Positions 35,736 through 45,241 of a DNA stretch of 64,000 nt are shown here, piece by piece (position 1 is the stretch's first letter; every line of letters starts with the position of its first letter). Position numbers and translations under genes: made by a program. The notes beneath the pieces were generated by a model. It made no database searches and was not told the DNA's origin. It was given only the letters and a program-made list of their open reading frames with translations. The DNA comes from Gemmatimonadota bacterium. Its GTDB lineage: Bacteria > Gemmatimonadota > Gemmatimonadetes > Longimicrobiales > Gaopeijiaceae. The stretch spans positions 62,001-126,000 of the forward strand of contig VGVR01000001.1 of assembly GCA_016873995.1 (NCBI GenBank), in the 5' to 3' direction.

Positions 35736-37267
35736 GTGGGTCGCGGCTCCGACGAGCGCGGCGCGGAGGAGCGCGGCTCGGTGGCCCGCGGCTCCGACTG
35801 CCGCGGCTCAGGCGACCGGGGTGCGGCCGATCTGGGCGGCGTATTCGGCCGAGCCGAAGGCGTATCGCGGGGCCGTGACGGCGTGGAGCTGGTGGCCGGC
35901 GGCATGCGATTGGGGCGGGCACTCCCGCTCCCCGCACTCGGCGTCGACGGCCGCGGTGCCGTCTGTGGCCGCGCGCTCGTCGAGGGCTGCGGCGAGGGGC
36001 GTGAGGGCGTGCTCCGCGTCGAGGGACGAGTGGGTGTTGGTGCCGCCTGCGGCTCGCGCCCCCTAGAAGGCGCGGCCGACGGCGCGCTCTGGGGCTCGCG
36101 CTGGGGGCGCGTGATCGGAGCGCGCGGAGCCGTGCGGGACGGAGCGGGAGTGACGCTCTTGGGCTCCGTCGCCTCGGGCTGAGTGGAGCGGGCCTGCGGC
36201 GGCGTCCGCACCGGCAGACGCGCGCTCGGGCGACGTTGGAGCGTGGGGCGGGAGCGCGCGGTATCCTGCTCGGAAGCCGCCCCCGCGCGAGCCCGTTCCT
36301 GCGCGGCGGCCAGCGAGGTGTCCGCCGGGCGGCGCGCGGGAGCCGCCGCAGCCGTACGCGGGGCAGCGCTCGCGGCCACCTGGCTCGACGGAGCCGAAGC
36401 TGTCCTCCGTGCCGCCGTCGCCGGCCGCGGGCTCGTCGCCACGGGCGACTCCTTGTACGCCGCTTCGCGCTGCGCGGCCGTCCGTACGCGCACGATCGGC
36501 GCAACCGCATCGCCCACCGCGCGACGCGTAACCTCGTAGCGTGGGAGCGCGCGCGCCGGCCAGGCGTACACGACGTTGACGCCCGCATAGCGATACCTGG
36601 GATAGAAATGAGGATCGTCCCAGATCACGACGCGATACGTCACGCAGTTGTAGTCGTAAGGATTCCAGCTCGAGTAGCCCTGGTAGTCATGGCAGTCGTA
36701 GCAGAGGAAGCGCGGGTACGAGTAGGTCTCGCCGACGGAGTAGGCGAGGAAGTCGAGCGCGTAGGGCTGCGTCTCCCAGTTCGGCACGATCGCGGCCACG
36801 TAGTCGTCGATCGCCACGTAGGGGTCGGTGTAGACCGCCTCCCCGATGGCGCTCAGGTCCCACCCGTAGCGCCTATCGTAAGGGAAGAGCGAGAAGTCGA
36901 GCGGCCCCGGCGACGCGACGATGAAGAAGTACCCCATCCCCGGGTCCTCCTCGACACGCCACTCGGTGCCATCGGGCGGAAGCAATCGATAATCCCGTCC
37001 GCCACGCATCACCGCGACGTCCTGGGGATGCTGCGGATGCATCAACGAGACCCGGCCGTCCGTGTTTATGCGAAAGATCGCGGCGAAGCCATCTTCGCTC
37101 GCACGATAGTAGATGCGGACGTTCTCGCCCCGGCGGAGCACGGGCTCCTCGCCACCCCGGTCGAGCCAGACCCGCGCCTCCAAGCCGCCGCCGGTCTCCT
37201 GCGCCGCGATCGACTGCCCAACCCCGGACAGGGCGGACAGGATCAGCAGGAGTGGGAGAGCGCGCAT
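35696..37267 (-). CDS. Secreted DUF4384 protein with long Pro/Ser/Arg-rich tail
   Basis: A 523-residue exported protein with signal peptide ending SIAAQ (residue 22). Residues about 25-150 form a DUF4384-like domain (RRGENVRIYYRASEDGFAAI, then GRVSLMHPQ). The middle (150-235) is rich in aromatic residues with FLCYDCHDYQGYSSW. From about residue 245 to the end it is low-complexity Pro/Ala/Ser/Thr/Arg, closing in EPR-type repeats that merge into the DNA array past the stop. A one-base difference from the following repeat units creates the stop (PTRPN then TGA, where the units encode PTRPSEPR). The tail is probably disordered and cell-wall or surface associated. Role unknown. Confidence 0.75.
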   Translation of the reverse strand: MRALPLLLILSALSGVGQSIAAQETGGGLEARVWLDRGGEEPVLRRGENVRIYYRASEDGFAAIFRINTDGRVSLMHPQHPQDVAVMRGGRDYRLLPPDGTEWRVEEDPGMGYFFIVASPGPLDFSLFPYDRRYGWDLSAIGEAVYTDPYVAIDDYVAAIVPNWETQPYALDFLAYSVGETYSYPRFLCYDCHDYQGYSSWNPYDYNCVTYRVVIWDDPHFYPRYRYAGVNVVYAWPARALPRYEVTRRAVGDAVAPIVRVRTAAQREAAYKESPVATSPRPATAARRTASAPSSQVAASAAPRTAAAAPARRPADTSLAAAQERARAGAASEQDTARSRPTLQRRPSARLPVRTPPQARSTQPEATEPKSVTPAPSRTAPRAPITRPQREPQSAPSAAPSRGREPQAAPTPTRPSTRSTPSRPSPQPSTSARPQTAPRPSTPSAGSGSARPNRMPPATSSTPSRPRDTPSARPNTPPRSAAPRSPEPRQSEPRATEPRSSAPRSSEPRPTVRSRPAEPTRPN

Positions 37268-37507
37268 GTGCGGCACGATGATTCGGCTGGGCGAGGGAGT
37301 TGGCAAACAATCGTTTCGCAACAGCCATGCCAGGGAAGGCACCCCTCTCCGCTGGGCTCCGAAGCATCCGCCGTCCCCGGCGGAGGACGGCCGTACCCCC
37401 TGGAGACCCATCGAGGGGACAGCCCCGAGCGTGCGGCAGGCCCAAGTTGAGCGCTTCGGGGGGCACCCCTACCTTCCGGCGCACTTTCCTCAGGTGGATG
37501 CCTCGCG
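37268..37507. promoter_or_regulatory. Divergent intergenic region
   Basis: This 240-base gap separates the divergent DUF4384 and DUF58 genes and must hold promoters for both. It is less G+C-rich near 37280-37330 (GGCAAACAATCGTTTCGCAA). I see no RNA gene or convincing sigma consensus pair. No MoxR ATPase gene is present here. Confidence 0.4.
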
Positions 37508-38434
37508 GTGAACGAACTCAAGCGGAGCCCGTCGCGCGGGCGCCCCGACCTCCTCGATCCCGTCGCGCTCTCGAAGCTCGGGGGCATGGAGTTCATCGCA
37601 CGCGAGGTGGTGGAGGGGTTCCTGATGGGACTCCACCGCTCCCCGCACCGCGGCTTCTCGGCCGAGTTCGCCGAGCTGCGCGCGTACCAGGCCGGTGACG
37701 ACCTGCGCTACATCGATTGGCGCATGTACGGTCGCTCGGATCGCTACTACGTGAAGCAATTCGAGGAGGAGACGAACCTGCGCGCCCACCTGCTCGTGGA
37801 CGTGAGCGAGTCCATGGGGTGGAGCTCTGCGCCGGGCACACTCCCGAGCAAGCTCTGGTTCGCGAAGCACCTGGCGGCTTCGCTCGCACTCGTGCTCCTG
37901 CGTCAGGGCGACTCGGTAGGCATGGCCGCGTTCCACAACCGCATCGTCGACCGGGTGCGGGCACGCGGCGGACGCCGGCAGTGGCACGAGCTGGTGCGGC
38001 GCCTCGAGCCGCTCGAGGCCGAAGGCGGCACGGTCGCTGAAGGCGCTCTCCGCGAGCTGGCCGTGCGGCTGCGGCGGCGCGGCCTGGTCGTGCTCATGTC
38101 CGACCTCCTGGTGGCGCGCCACGAGACGCTGACGGCGCTCAAATTCCTCCGGCACAGTGGCCACGAGGTGCTCGTCTTCCATCTACTCGACCCCGGAGAG
38201 CGGGAGCTCCCGCAGGCGTCGGAGGCTCGCTTCTTCGATCCTGAGACGGACGAGGAGCTGCTCGTGAGCGTAGCCGACATTCGGTCGGCCTACCGCGAGG
38301 CCGTTCGCGACGCAATCGGCGAGTGGCAGCGGGACCTGAAGCCGCACGGCATCGACTACGAGGTCGTCGATACCGATCGCTCGCTCGCCCTCGCGCTACG
38401 CGCGTACCTGCGCAAACGGGAGCGGCTGGGATGA
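37508..38434 (+). CDS. DUF58 (vWA-like) protein
   Basis: A 308-residue cytosolic DUF58 protein. It has the family core EFAELRAYQAGDDLRYIDWR followed by YVKQFEEET. Then comes a degenerate MIDAS-type von Willebrand fold (LLVDVSESMGW), in which the D-x-S-x-S pattern is kept, and SDLLVARHETL further on. DUF58 proteins work with MoxR AAA ATPases and BatA-like membrane proteins in cofactor or complex assembly. Here the BatA-like gene follows 13 bases later but no MoxR gene is in the window. Start GTG 37508 is preferred by family length. Confidence 0.9.
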   Translation: MNELKRSPSRGRPDLLDPVALSKLGGMEFIAREVVEGFLMGLHRSPHRGFSAEFAELRAYQAGDDLRYIDWRMYGRSDRYYVKQFEEETNLRAHLLVDVSESMGWSSAPGTLPSKLWFAKHLAASLALVLLRQGDSVGMAAFHNRIVDRVRARGGRRQWHELVRRLEPLEAEGGTVAEGALRELAVRLRRRGLVVLMSDLLVARHETLTALKFLRHSGHEVLVFHLLDPGERELPQASEARFFDPETDEELLVSVADIRSAYREAVRDAIGEWQRDLKPHGIDYEVVDTDRSLALALRAYLRKRERLG

Positions 38435-38447
38435 GGGGCGGCCTCTG

Positions 38448-40397
38448 ATGGGAGCGCTCAACCCGCTCTTCCTGCTCGCAGGCGTCGCGACCCTCGTGCC
38501 CATCATTCTCCATCTCTTCCACCGCCACGAGACGAAGCGCTTCAGTTTCCCCGCGCTCCGGTACCTGGAGCGGACCGAGAAGGAGCACGCGCGCCAGATC
38601 AAGTTGCGCCAACTCCTGCTCATGCTCGTCCGCGTGGCCGTGCTCCTCCTCTTGGTGGGCGCCGGAGCGCGCGTCCTGTTCGCAGGCATGGGCGGCGCGC
38701 ACCCGCCGACGGCGGTCGTGCTCGTCCTCGACAACTCGATGAGCAGCGGCCTGGTGCTCGGCGAGCAGCGAGTCCTCGACGAGCTGAAGTCGCTCGGGCG
38801 CGAGACGCTGGCGCGAGCATCCGACGAGGACCGCTTCTGGGTCATCCGCGCGGGCGAGCCGTGGCTCCCCGCCATCGCCGGCGGCCGGGCCGAGGCACGG
38901 GCCGCCGTGGACGCCACCGAGACGAGCGCCGCCGCTGGAGATCTCACGGCGGCGATCGAGCGGGCCGCGGAGCTGCTGCGGACCGCCGAGCTCCAGGAAC
39001 GCGAGATCCATCTGCTGTCCGATCTCCAGCGGACGGCCTTCACGCTGCCCGGCGCAGAGCCTTCGGGCGACGTGCCCGTGCTCGCGTTCGCGCCTCGCGG
39101 AGATCGCCCCGACAACCGGGCGCTGATCGACCTGCTCGTGGGTGGCGGGCTCCCTCCCCTGGAGGGACAGCGCACGGAGCTCACCGTGAGCGCGCTCGAG
39201 TCGGTCGGTGACACCGCGCGCTGGGCCGTACGTCTGGTGCTCGACGGCCGCGTGCGCGGAGCCGGCACCCTATCCGCGGGAGCACAGACGACGATCGCAC
39301 TGCCGTCGACCTCGCTGGGTTGGGTTCAGGGGTACGTCGAGGCGGACCCCGATGCCCTCAGAGCGGACGACCGCCGCTACTTCGCCTTCCGCGCCCGCCG
39401 GGCGCCCGCGGTCGCCACGGCCGGCGACCCTGGCCTCTTCGTGACGGAGGCGTTGGGCGTGTTGGCCGGGTCGGGCCGCCTGCGGGCGTCCGGTAGCCGT
39501 GATGCAGAGCTCCTGGTCACGCAGGACGGTGCGGGGCTGGAGGCTCGGGGAGCCAACACGTCGTCTCTCGTTCTGCCGCCGGAAGACGCCACCCTGCTTC
39601 CGGCCCTCAACCGCCGACTGTCGGATGCGCAGATCCCCTGGCGGCTGGACCCTCGGCCGGCCGCGGGTGAGACCGAGCTGACAGGCGACGACGCCCCCGA
39701 ACCGCTGCGCGGCACCACCGTCAGGCGCTGGTACGACATCGTGAGCGTGGGTGACCCGGTGGCACCAACCCGGACGCTCGGCGAAGTCGCAGGGCGGCCG
39801 TGGGCCCTCGAGGGCGCCGACGCGACGGGGCGCCGCTACCTCCTCCTCGGGTCGCCCCTGGTCGCCGCAGCGACTACCCTGCCGGTGTCTGCAGGCATGG
39901 TGCGGTTCATCGACTGGGCTGCGAGCGAGTGGGCGGGCGCCGGAAGCTACCCGGTGTACGCGACGGGAGCGTACCTGCCGGCGCCGGTGGGAGCAACCCA
40001 CGTGCGCTTCCCTTCGGGGCGGCAGCTGGAGATCGATGGCACGCGCACTGTACGCGGAACTGGCGAGCCCGGCGTGTACGCGTTCTTGGCCGCGGACACC
40101 ACCGTCGCCCTCGTGGCTCTGAACCCGCCAGCCGGGGAGTCGCGCTTGCAGCCACTCTCGCGCGACGATGCCGAGACCGCCATCGGCCGAGAGACGGACC
40201 TGGTAACCGACGCGGACGACTGGGCGTCGGAGGTCTTCCGGACGCGCCTCGGAGGAGAAGCGTGGTGGCCGTTCCTGCTCGCCGCAGCGCTCCTCCTCCT
40301 CGCCGAGTCGCTGCTGGCGTCGACGCGCCGCGGAGGCGGTCGCCCGGCGGAGCGGCCCGCCGCGGCGCACCCCGAAACGTCGGGGGCCACCTCGTAG
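38448..40397 (+). CDS. BatA/aerotolerance-type membrane protein with vWA-like domain
   Basis: A 649-residue inner-membrane protein. The N-terminal segment FLLAGVATLVPIILHLFHRH is the BatA N-terminal helix, followed by FPALRYLERTEKEHARQIKL and a second helix (about 58-80). A vWA-like domain follows (VVLVLDNSMSSGL, IHLLSDLQRTAF), then an Ig-like and glutamine-amidotransferase-like region and a C-terminal helix near 610-630. This plan is usual for BatA homologues linked to DUF58. AGGGG lies ten bases before the ATG. Probably acts with the upstream DUF58 protein; the function of the pair is not settled. Confidence 0.85.
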   Translation: MGALNPLFLLAGVATLVPIILHLFHRHETKRFSFPALRYLERTEKEHARQIKLRQLLLMLVRVAVLLLLVGAGARVLFAGMGGAHPPTAVVLVLDNSMSSGLVLGEQRVLDELKSLGRETLARASDEDRFWVIRAGEPWLPAIAGGRAEARAAVDATETSAAAGDLTAAIERAAELLRTAELQEREIHLLSDLQRTAFTLPGAEPSGDVPVLAFAPRGDRPDNRALIDLLVGGGLPPLEGQRTELTVSALESVGDTARWAVRLVLDGRVRGAGTLSAGAQTTIALPSTSLGWVQGYVEADPDALRADDRRYFAFRARRAPAVATAGDPGLFVTEALGVLAGSGRLRASGSRDAELLVTQDGAGLEARGANTSSLVLPPEDATLLPALNRRLSDAQIPWRLDPRPAAGETELTGDDAPEPLRGTTVRRWYDIVSVGDPVAPTRTLGEVAGRPWALEGADATGRRYLLLGSPLVAAATTLPVSAGMVRFIDWAASEWAGAGSYPVYATGAYLPAPVGATHVRFPSGRQLEIDGTRTVRGTGEPGVYAFLAADTTVALVALNPPAGESRLQPLSRDDAETAIGRETDLVTDADDWASEVFRTRLGGEAWWPFLLAAALLLLAESLLASTRRGGGRPAERPAAAHPETSGATS

Positions 40398-40407
40398 GTT
40401 CGTAGGG

Positions 40408-43400
40408 ATGTCACCCAACCTCATTCTCGACGCCGTCGCGTCGTGCCCCCCCGTGCGAGACCTCGCGGGTCGCCTCCCCGCCCCCGCGCAAACCGTGGCC
40501 CTCGGCGGCGCGGTCGGCTCGCTCGCCGCTGCCGTCGTGGCGGCACTCCACCGCGCACGCGCGGACCGCGTCTTCATCTGCGTGGCCGAGAGCCCGCAAG
40601 CGGCGGCCGCGGCCCAGGCAGACCTCGACACGCTGCTCGACCGCGACGGGGAGTCGCACCTCTACCCCCAGAAGGAGGCGCTCCCCTACGAGGAGTCGGA
40701 GCCCCACCTGGAGATCGGCGGGCTGCGCGTCGAAGCGGTCGAGGCGCTCCTCTCCGGGCGGGTGCGCCTCATCGTCACCACGCCGCGCGCGCTGCAGGAG
40801 CGCGTGCCGGTCCCCGCGCATTTCGCGACGCTGCGCCAGACGTTCCGCGTCGGGGACACGGTCGAGTTCACGTCACTCCCGTCCACGCTCGAGGCCCGCG
40901 GCTTCGAGCGCGTGCCCTTGGTCGAGGAGGTGGGACAGTTCGCGGTGCGCGGCGGCATCCTCGACGTCTTCTCGGTCGCGGCCGGCGACCCCGTGCGCAT
41001 CGAGTTCTGGGGAGACGAGATCGCATCCATCCGCCTCTTCGACGTACTGGATCAGCGCTCGAAGTCCGCTGTGAGCGAGACGCACGTGCTCCCCACCGAT
41101 TTCCGCCGCGAGGCCGTGGCGGGCGACGAAACCGTCACCCGCTCTCTGGCGGAGCTGCTCCCCGGCGATGCGGTCGTCACCCGGCTGGGGGCCTTCGACC
41201 TCGCGCACGAGACGGAGCGCACCTGGAGCCGGGCGCGCGAGCTGTACCACGCGCTGGTCGAGTCCGGGTCGGCGCCGCACGAGCCCAAGGACCTCTTCGT
41301 TCCCCCGGATGAGCTCCGGGCGCTCCTCGACGCGCGGCCGCGCCTGGACCTACTCCCCGGGCCCGAGGTGCCGCTCCGGATCGAGGCTGCTCCTCCTCCG
41401 GTCATCGCGCGGGACATGGAGGTGCTCGAGTCGTACCTGCGCGTAGGTACCGCGACGGGTCAGCGAACGCTGCTCCTCTGTGACAACGACGGCCAGCTCG
41501 TCCGGCTGGAGGAGATCCTGGGGGGTGCCACGCAGCTCCCCGCTGGCACGCAGCTCGGCCTCGGCACGCTCGCCACCGGCTTCGAGCTCCGGTCGAGTGA
41601 CCCGCCGCTCCGCGTGCTCAACGACCACGAGATCTTCCGCCGCTCGCGTCGCCTCCGCCGCAGCCGGCACTTCCGTGGAGCCGTGGCGCTCGAGAGCCTC
41701 GCTCAGCTCACACCCGGCGACTACGTGGTGCACATGGATCACGGCGTGGGACGCTTCGTGGGCCTGCAGCACATCGCGGTGGCCGGCGAGGAGCTGGAGT
41801 CGCTCGCGATCGAGTACGAGGGCGGGGAAATCCTACGCGTGCCGGTCTATCGCCTCGACCTGGTGGAGCGCTGGGTCGGCGAGTCCGACGACGCCAAGCC
41901 GCCCAAGCTGCACAGCATCGGGGGCAAGCGCTGGAAGGCACTCAAGCAGAAGACCGAGCAGGCCATCGAGCAGATGACCATCCAGCTGCTCGACCTCTAC
42001 GCGCGCAGGCAGGCGACCCAGGCGTTCGGCTTCGCGCCCGACTCCAAGTGGCAGATGGAAATGGAGTCGTCGTTCCTCTATGACGACACGCCCGACCAAC
42101 GGCAGGCCGCCCTCGACGTGAAGAAGGACATGGAGTCGACGCGCCCCATGGACCGACTCCTCTGCGGAGACGTCGGGTACGGCAAGACCGAGGTCTCCAT
42201 CCGGGCGGCGTTCAAGGCCGTGCAGGAAGGCAAGCAGGTCGCGGTGCTCGCGCCCACGACCATCCTGGTCGAGCAGCACCGGCACACGTTCGCCGAGCGG
42301 CTCGCCGACTACCCCGTGCGTGTGGGAGCGCTCAGCCGCTTCCGCACGCCAAAGGAGCAGAGCGACCTACTCGCCGCTCTCGCAGAAGGGAGCGTCGACA
42401 TCGTCATCGGCACGCATCGACTGCTCTCGGAAGACGTCGTCTTCAAGGACCTCGGCCTGCTCGTCATCGACGAGGAGCAGCGCTTCGGCGTGAAGCACAA
42501 GGAGCGCCTGAAATCGATGCGCACTTCCGTGCACGTGCTCGCGCTCACGGCGACGCCGATCCCGCGGACGTTGTACCTGTCGCTCTCCGGGATCCGCGAC
42601 CTGTCGATCATCCGCACGCCGCCGCGCGACCGGATGCCGATCTACACCAACGTGCTCCCGTGGTCCGACCAGCTCATCTCCGATGCGCTGCACCGCGAGC
42701 TCGACCGGGGCGGTCAGACGTTCTTCCTGCACAACCGCATCGACACCATATACACGATCGCTGAGGAGCTCCGCGCTCTCGTTCCCGAGGCGCGCGTCGC
42801 CGTCGCGCACGGACAGATGAAGGTGGACGACCTGGACGAGGTCATGCGCGCGTTCGTGGACGGCGAGGTGGACGTGCTCGTCTGCTCTTCGATCATCGAG
42901 AACGGCCTCGACGTGCCCAACGCCAACACGCTGCTCGTCGACCGGGCCGACCGGTTCGGGCTGGCGCAGCTCTATCAGATCCGGGGACGCGTGGGCCGCT
43001 CCGACCGGCGCGCGTACTGCTACCTGCTGGTGCCGGACGAGATCGGCGACGATGCCGAGCGGCGCCTGCGCGTGCTCGAGCACTACACCGAGCTGGGCTC
43101 GGGATACTCCGTGGCCGTCCGCGACCTGGAGCTCCGAGGCGCGGGGAACCTGCTCGGCGCCGACCAGTCCGGGTTCGCCCAACAGATCGGGCTGGACGCC
43201 TACATGAGACTGCTCAAGCGCACCGTCGAGCGCATCCAAAAGGGCGAGCAGGCCGCCCCGGAATGGCCGGATCCCGAGGTCTCCCTGGGCGGCGCCGCGT
43301 ACCTGCCGGACGGGTACGTTTCAGATTCGGGGCAAAAGCTGCATCTTTACCGGCGCTTGTCCAAGCTAGGCGGCCTAGGGGAAGTCAAGTCCCTCCGGTC

Positions 43401-43719
43401 GGAGCTCACGGACCGCTTCGGGCCGCCACCGCCAGAGGTCGAGAGACTGCTGGCCGGCGCGGCCCTCAGGGTCCTGGGCCGCGATGTCGGAGTCGAGAAG
43501 ATCTACGTACGTGGTCGCTCGGCCCGACTCAGCTTCCGCGAGGAAGTCGTGCCCAAGATGGCGGCCCTCGACGGTCCGTTGCGCCGCCAGAAGACGAGCA
43601 TCGAAGTCCGACGGGTTCGGCCGCTGTCGGTGCGCTTCGAGCAGGAAGGGTCGGAGCCGATCATGGAAACGCTGACCGTGGCACTGGCGGCACTGAAGAC
43701 GGCGGGCGCCGCCGCGTGA
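40408..43719 (+). CDS. mfd: Transcription-repair coupling factor
   Basis: Mfd displaces stalled RNA polymerase and recruits UvrA to the lesion. The 1103 residues cover all modules. The UvrB-homology region comes first (to about 330). The CarD-like RNA-polymerase-interacting domain follows (TPGDYVVHMDHGVGRFVG). The motor has LLCGDVGYGKTEVSIRAAF, DEEQRFGVKHKE, ALTATPIPRTLYLS and QIRGRVGRSDRRAYCYLL. The C-terminal autoregulatory TRCF domain ends the protein. The gene is intact and begins 10 bases after the BatA-like gene. It precedes the PpiC/SurA chaperone genes with a 28-base gap. Confidence 0.98.
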   Translation: MSPNLILDAVASCPPVRDLAGRLPAPAQTVALGGAVGSLAAAVVAALHRARADRVFICVAESPQAAAAAQADLDTLLDRDGESHLYPQKEALPYEESEPHLEIGGLRVEAVEALLSGRVRLIVTTPRALQERVPVPAHFATLRQTFRVGDTVEFTSLPSTLEARGFERVPLVEEVGQFAVRGGILDVFSVAAGDPVRIEFWGDEIASIRLFDVLDQRSKSAVSETHVLPTDFRREAVAGDETVTRSLAELLPGDAVVTRLGAFDLAHETERTWSRARELYHALVESGSAPHEPKDLFVPPDELRALLDARPRLDLLPGPEVPLRIEAAPPPVIARDMEVLESYLRVGTATGQRTLLLCDNDGQLVRLEEILGGATQLPAGTQLGLGTLATGFELRSSDPPLRVLNDHEIFRRSRRLRRSRHFRGAVALESLAQLTPGDYVVHMDHGVGRFVGLQHIAVAGEELESLAIEYEGGEILRVPVYRLDLVERWVGESDDAKPPKLHSIGGKRWKALKQKTEQAIEQMTIQLLDLYARRQATQAFGFAPDSKWQMEMESSFLYDDTPDQRQAALDVKKDMESTRPMDRLLCGDVGYGKTEVSIRAAFKAVQEGKQVAVLAPTTILVEQHRHTFAERLADYPVRVGALSRFRTPKEQSDLLAALAEGSVDIVIGTHRLLSEDVVFKDLGLLVIDEEQRFGVKHKERLKSMRTSVHVLALTATPIPRTLYLSLSGIRDLSIIRTPPRDRMPIYTNVLPWSDQLISDALHRELDRGGQTFFLHNRIDTIYTIAEELRALVPEARVAVAHGQMKVDDLDEVMRAFVDGEVDVLVCSSIIENGLDVPNANTLLVDRADRFGLAQLYQIRGRVGRSDRRAYCYLLVPDEIGDDAERRLRVLEHYTELGSGYSVAVRDLELRGAGNLLGADQSGFAQQIGLDAYMRLLKRTVERIQKGEQAAPEWPDPEVSLGGAAYLPDGYVSDSGQKLHLYRRLSKLGGLGEVKSLRSELTDRFGPPPPEVERLLAGAALRVLGRDVGVEKIYVRGRSARLSFREEVVPKMAALDGPLRRQKTSIEVRRVRPLSVRFEQEGSEPIMETLTVALAALKTAGAAA

Positions 43720-43747
43720 GGAAACGACAGTGAGGAGCAGTGAGGAG

Positions 43748-45202
43748 ATGTCCGTGAGGGAAATCGGGGTGAGAGTGTCGAAGACCAGGCTGGGGCTCGT
43801 GCTGGGTGGCCTCCTCCTCAGCGCGGCATGCGGTGACGCAGAGCCGGACGCCAACACCGTCGCGCGCGTCGGCGACTACGAGCTGACCGTCGACGACGTG
43901 GTACGCCTGCTCGTGGATGAAGAGCGCCTCCCCACCGAAGCCGCGGTGGTCGAGTCACTCGCCGAGCTGTGGATCGATTACACACTCCTCGCCGAAGCGA
44001 CTCTCGAGGACACTACGTACGCGCAGCTCACGCTGGAGGACTTGGTCCGTCAGCGCATCGAGCAGGAGATGATCGGCCAGCTCCGCGACTCGGTCATTCA
44101 GGTCGATACGCTCATCACCGATGACGAGCTGCGCACGCTGTACGCAGCCGAGTCGCCCGAAGTCGATCTGCGTGCGCGTCACATAATGATGACGTATCCG
44201 CTCGAGGCGACGCAGGCGCAGCGGGACAGCGTGCGCACGCTCCTAGCTCAGATCCGCACGCGCATCCTCGGGGGCGCCCGCTTCGAGGACATGGCCCGGC
44301 AGTTCAGCCAGGACCCTGGCAGCGCACCGAGCGGCGGAGACCTCGGGTTCTTCGCGCGAGGCGACATGGTGCAGCCCTTCGAGGAAGCCACCCTCGCGCT
44401 CCAGCCCGGCCAGGTGAGCGACGTGGTCGAGACCCCCATGGGGCTCCACCTCATTCGCCTCGAAGAGCGCCGGGTACGGAACTTCGAGGACGTCGCCGTT
44501 GCGTTCCGCGCCCGGGTCCTGCAGCAACGGAACAGCGCGGCGGAATCGACGTTCGTGGCCGGGCTCGAGGGCCCTGACGGCCTCGAGATATCGGAGGACG
44601 CCTTCGCCGTGGCTCGCGAGCTCGCCAGCAATCCCACGGTCGCTCTCTCCCGCGGGGCCGCACGGCGACCGCTGGTCAGCTGGAACGACGGCGAGTACAC
44701 GGCAGGCGAGCTCCTCGAGTTGCTGCGGTTCGAGCAGCCGGGGCTGCGCGAGTCGGTCGCGGTCGCCACAGACGAGGAGCTCGACGACTTCCTGAGCGAC
44801 GTCGGCCGCCGCGACCTGCTCGTCACGGAGGCGCGCCTTTCCGGACTGGAGCCGAGCCCCGCCAGGGTCGACTCGCTCACACAGCAGGTGCAGGGGCAGC
44901 TCCTCGCTGCCGCAAACGCGATCGGGCTGCGCAACATCGAAATGGCTCCCGGCGAGGAAACGGAGGTCGCGCTGAAGCGCGCCGTGATGCTCTCGCTCGC
45001 CGACAATCTGTCCGGGGCGACGCGGGTCGTGCCGCTGGGCCTCGTAGGCTTCCAGCTGCGCGAAGGCGTGCCGACCTCGATCAACTCGGCCGGCGTCGGG
45101 AGCGCGCTGCTCGCCATCAGCCAGGTCCGCGCGGGGCGGAGCCCGGCACCCATCGAGCAGGTTCCCGACTCCGCGGCCGCCGCGCAGGACTCGGCCCGGT
45201 AG
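43748..45202 (+). CDS. PpiC-type peptidyl-prolyl isomerase lipoprotein
   Basis: Periplasmic parvulin chaperone of about 484 residues. It has a lipobox LLSAAC (Cys near residue 29), an N-terminal SurA-like helical chaperone part and one clear parvulin domain (RARHIMMTYPLEATQAQRDS, then FEDMARQFSQDPGSAPSGGD, LGFFARGDMVQPFEEA, GLHLIRLEER). The C-terminal 200 residues are helical and acidic. Start ATG 43748 lies ten bases after GAGGAG; GTG 43730 would add six residues. It neighbours surA in the same direction. Together they probably handle outer-membrane protein folding, with this one anchored by lipid. Confidence 0.88.
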   Translation: MSVREIGVRVSKTRLGLVLGGLLLSAACGDAEPDANTVARVGDYELTVDDVVRLLVDEERLPTEAAVVESLAELWIDYTLLAEATLEDTTYAQLTLEDLVRQRIEQEMIGQLRDSVIQVDTLITDDELRTLYAAESPEVDLRARHIMMTYPLEATQAQRDSVRTLLAQIRTRILGGARFEDMARQFSQDPGSAPSGGDLGFFARGDMVQPFEEATLALQPGQVSDVVETPMGLHLIRLEERRVRNFEDVAVAFRARVLQQRNSAAESTFVAGLEGPDGLEISEDAFAVARELASNPTVALSRGAARRPLVSWNDGEYTAGELLELLRFEQPGLRESVAVATDEELDDFLSDVGRRDLLVTEARLSGLEPSPARVDSLTQQVQGQLLAAANAIGLRNIEMAPGEETEVALKRAVMLSLADNLSGATRVVPLGLVGFQLREGVPTSINSAGVGSALLAISQVRAGRSPAPIEQVPDSAAAAQDSAR

Positions 45203-45241
45203 CCTCGGAACCCCTCCCCCGAAAACGGGTTAGCAGTCGCG

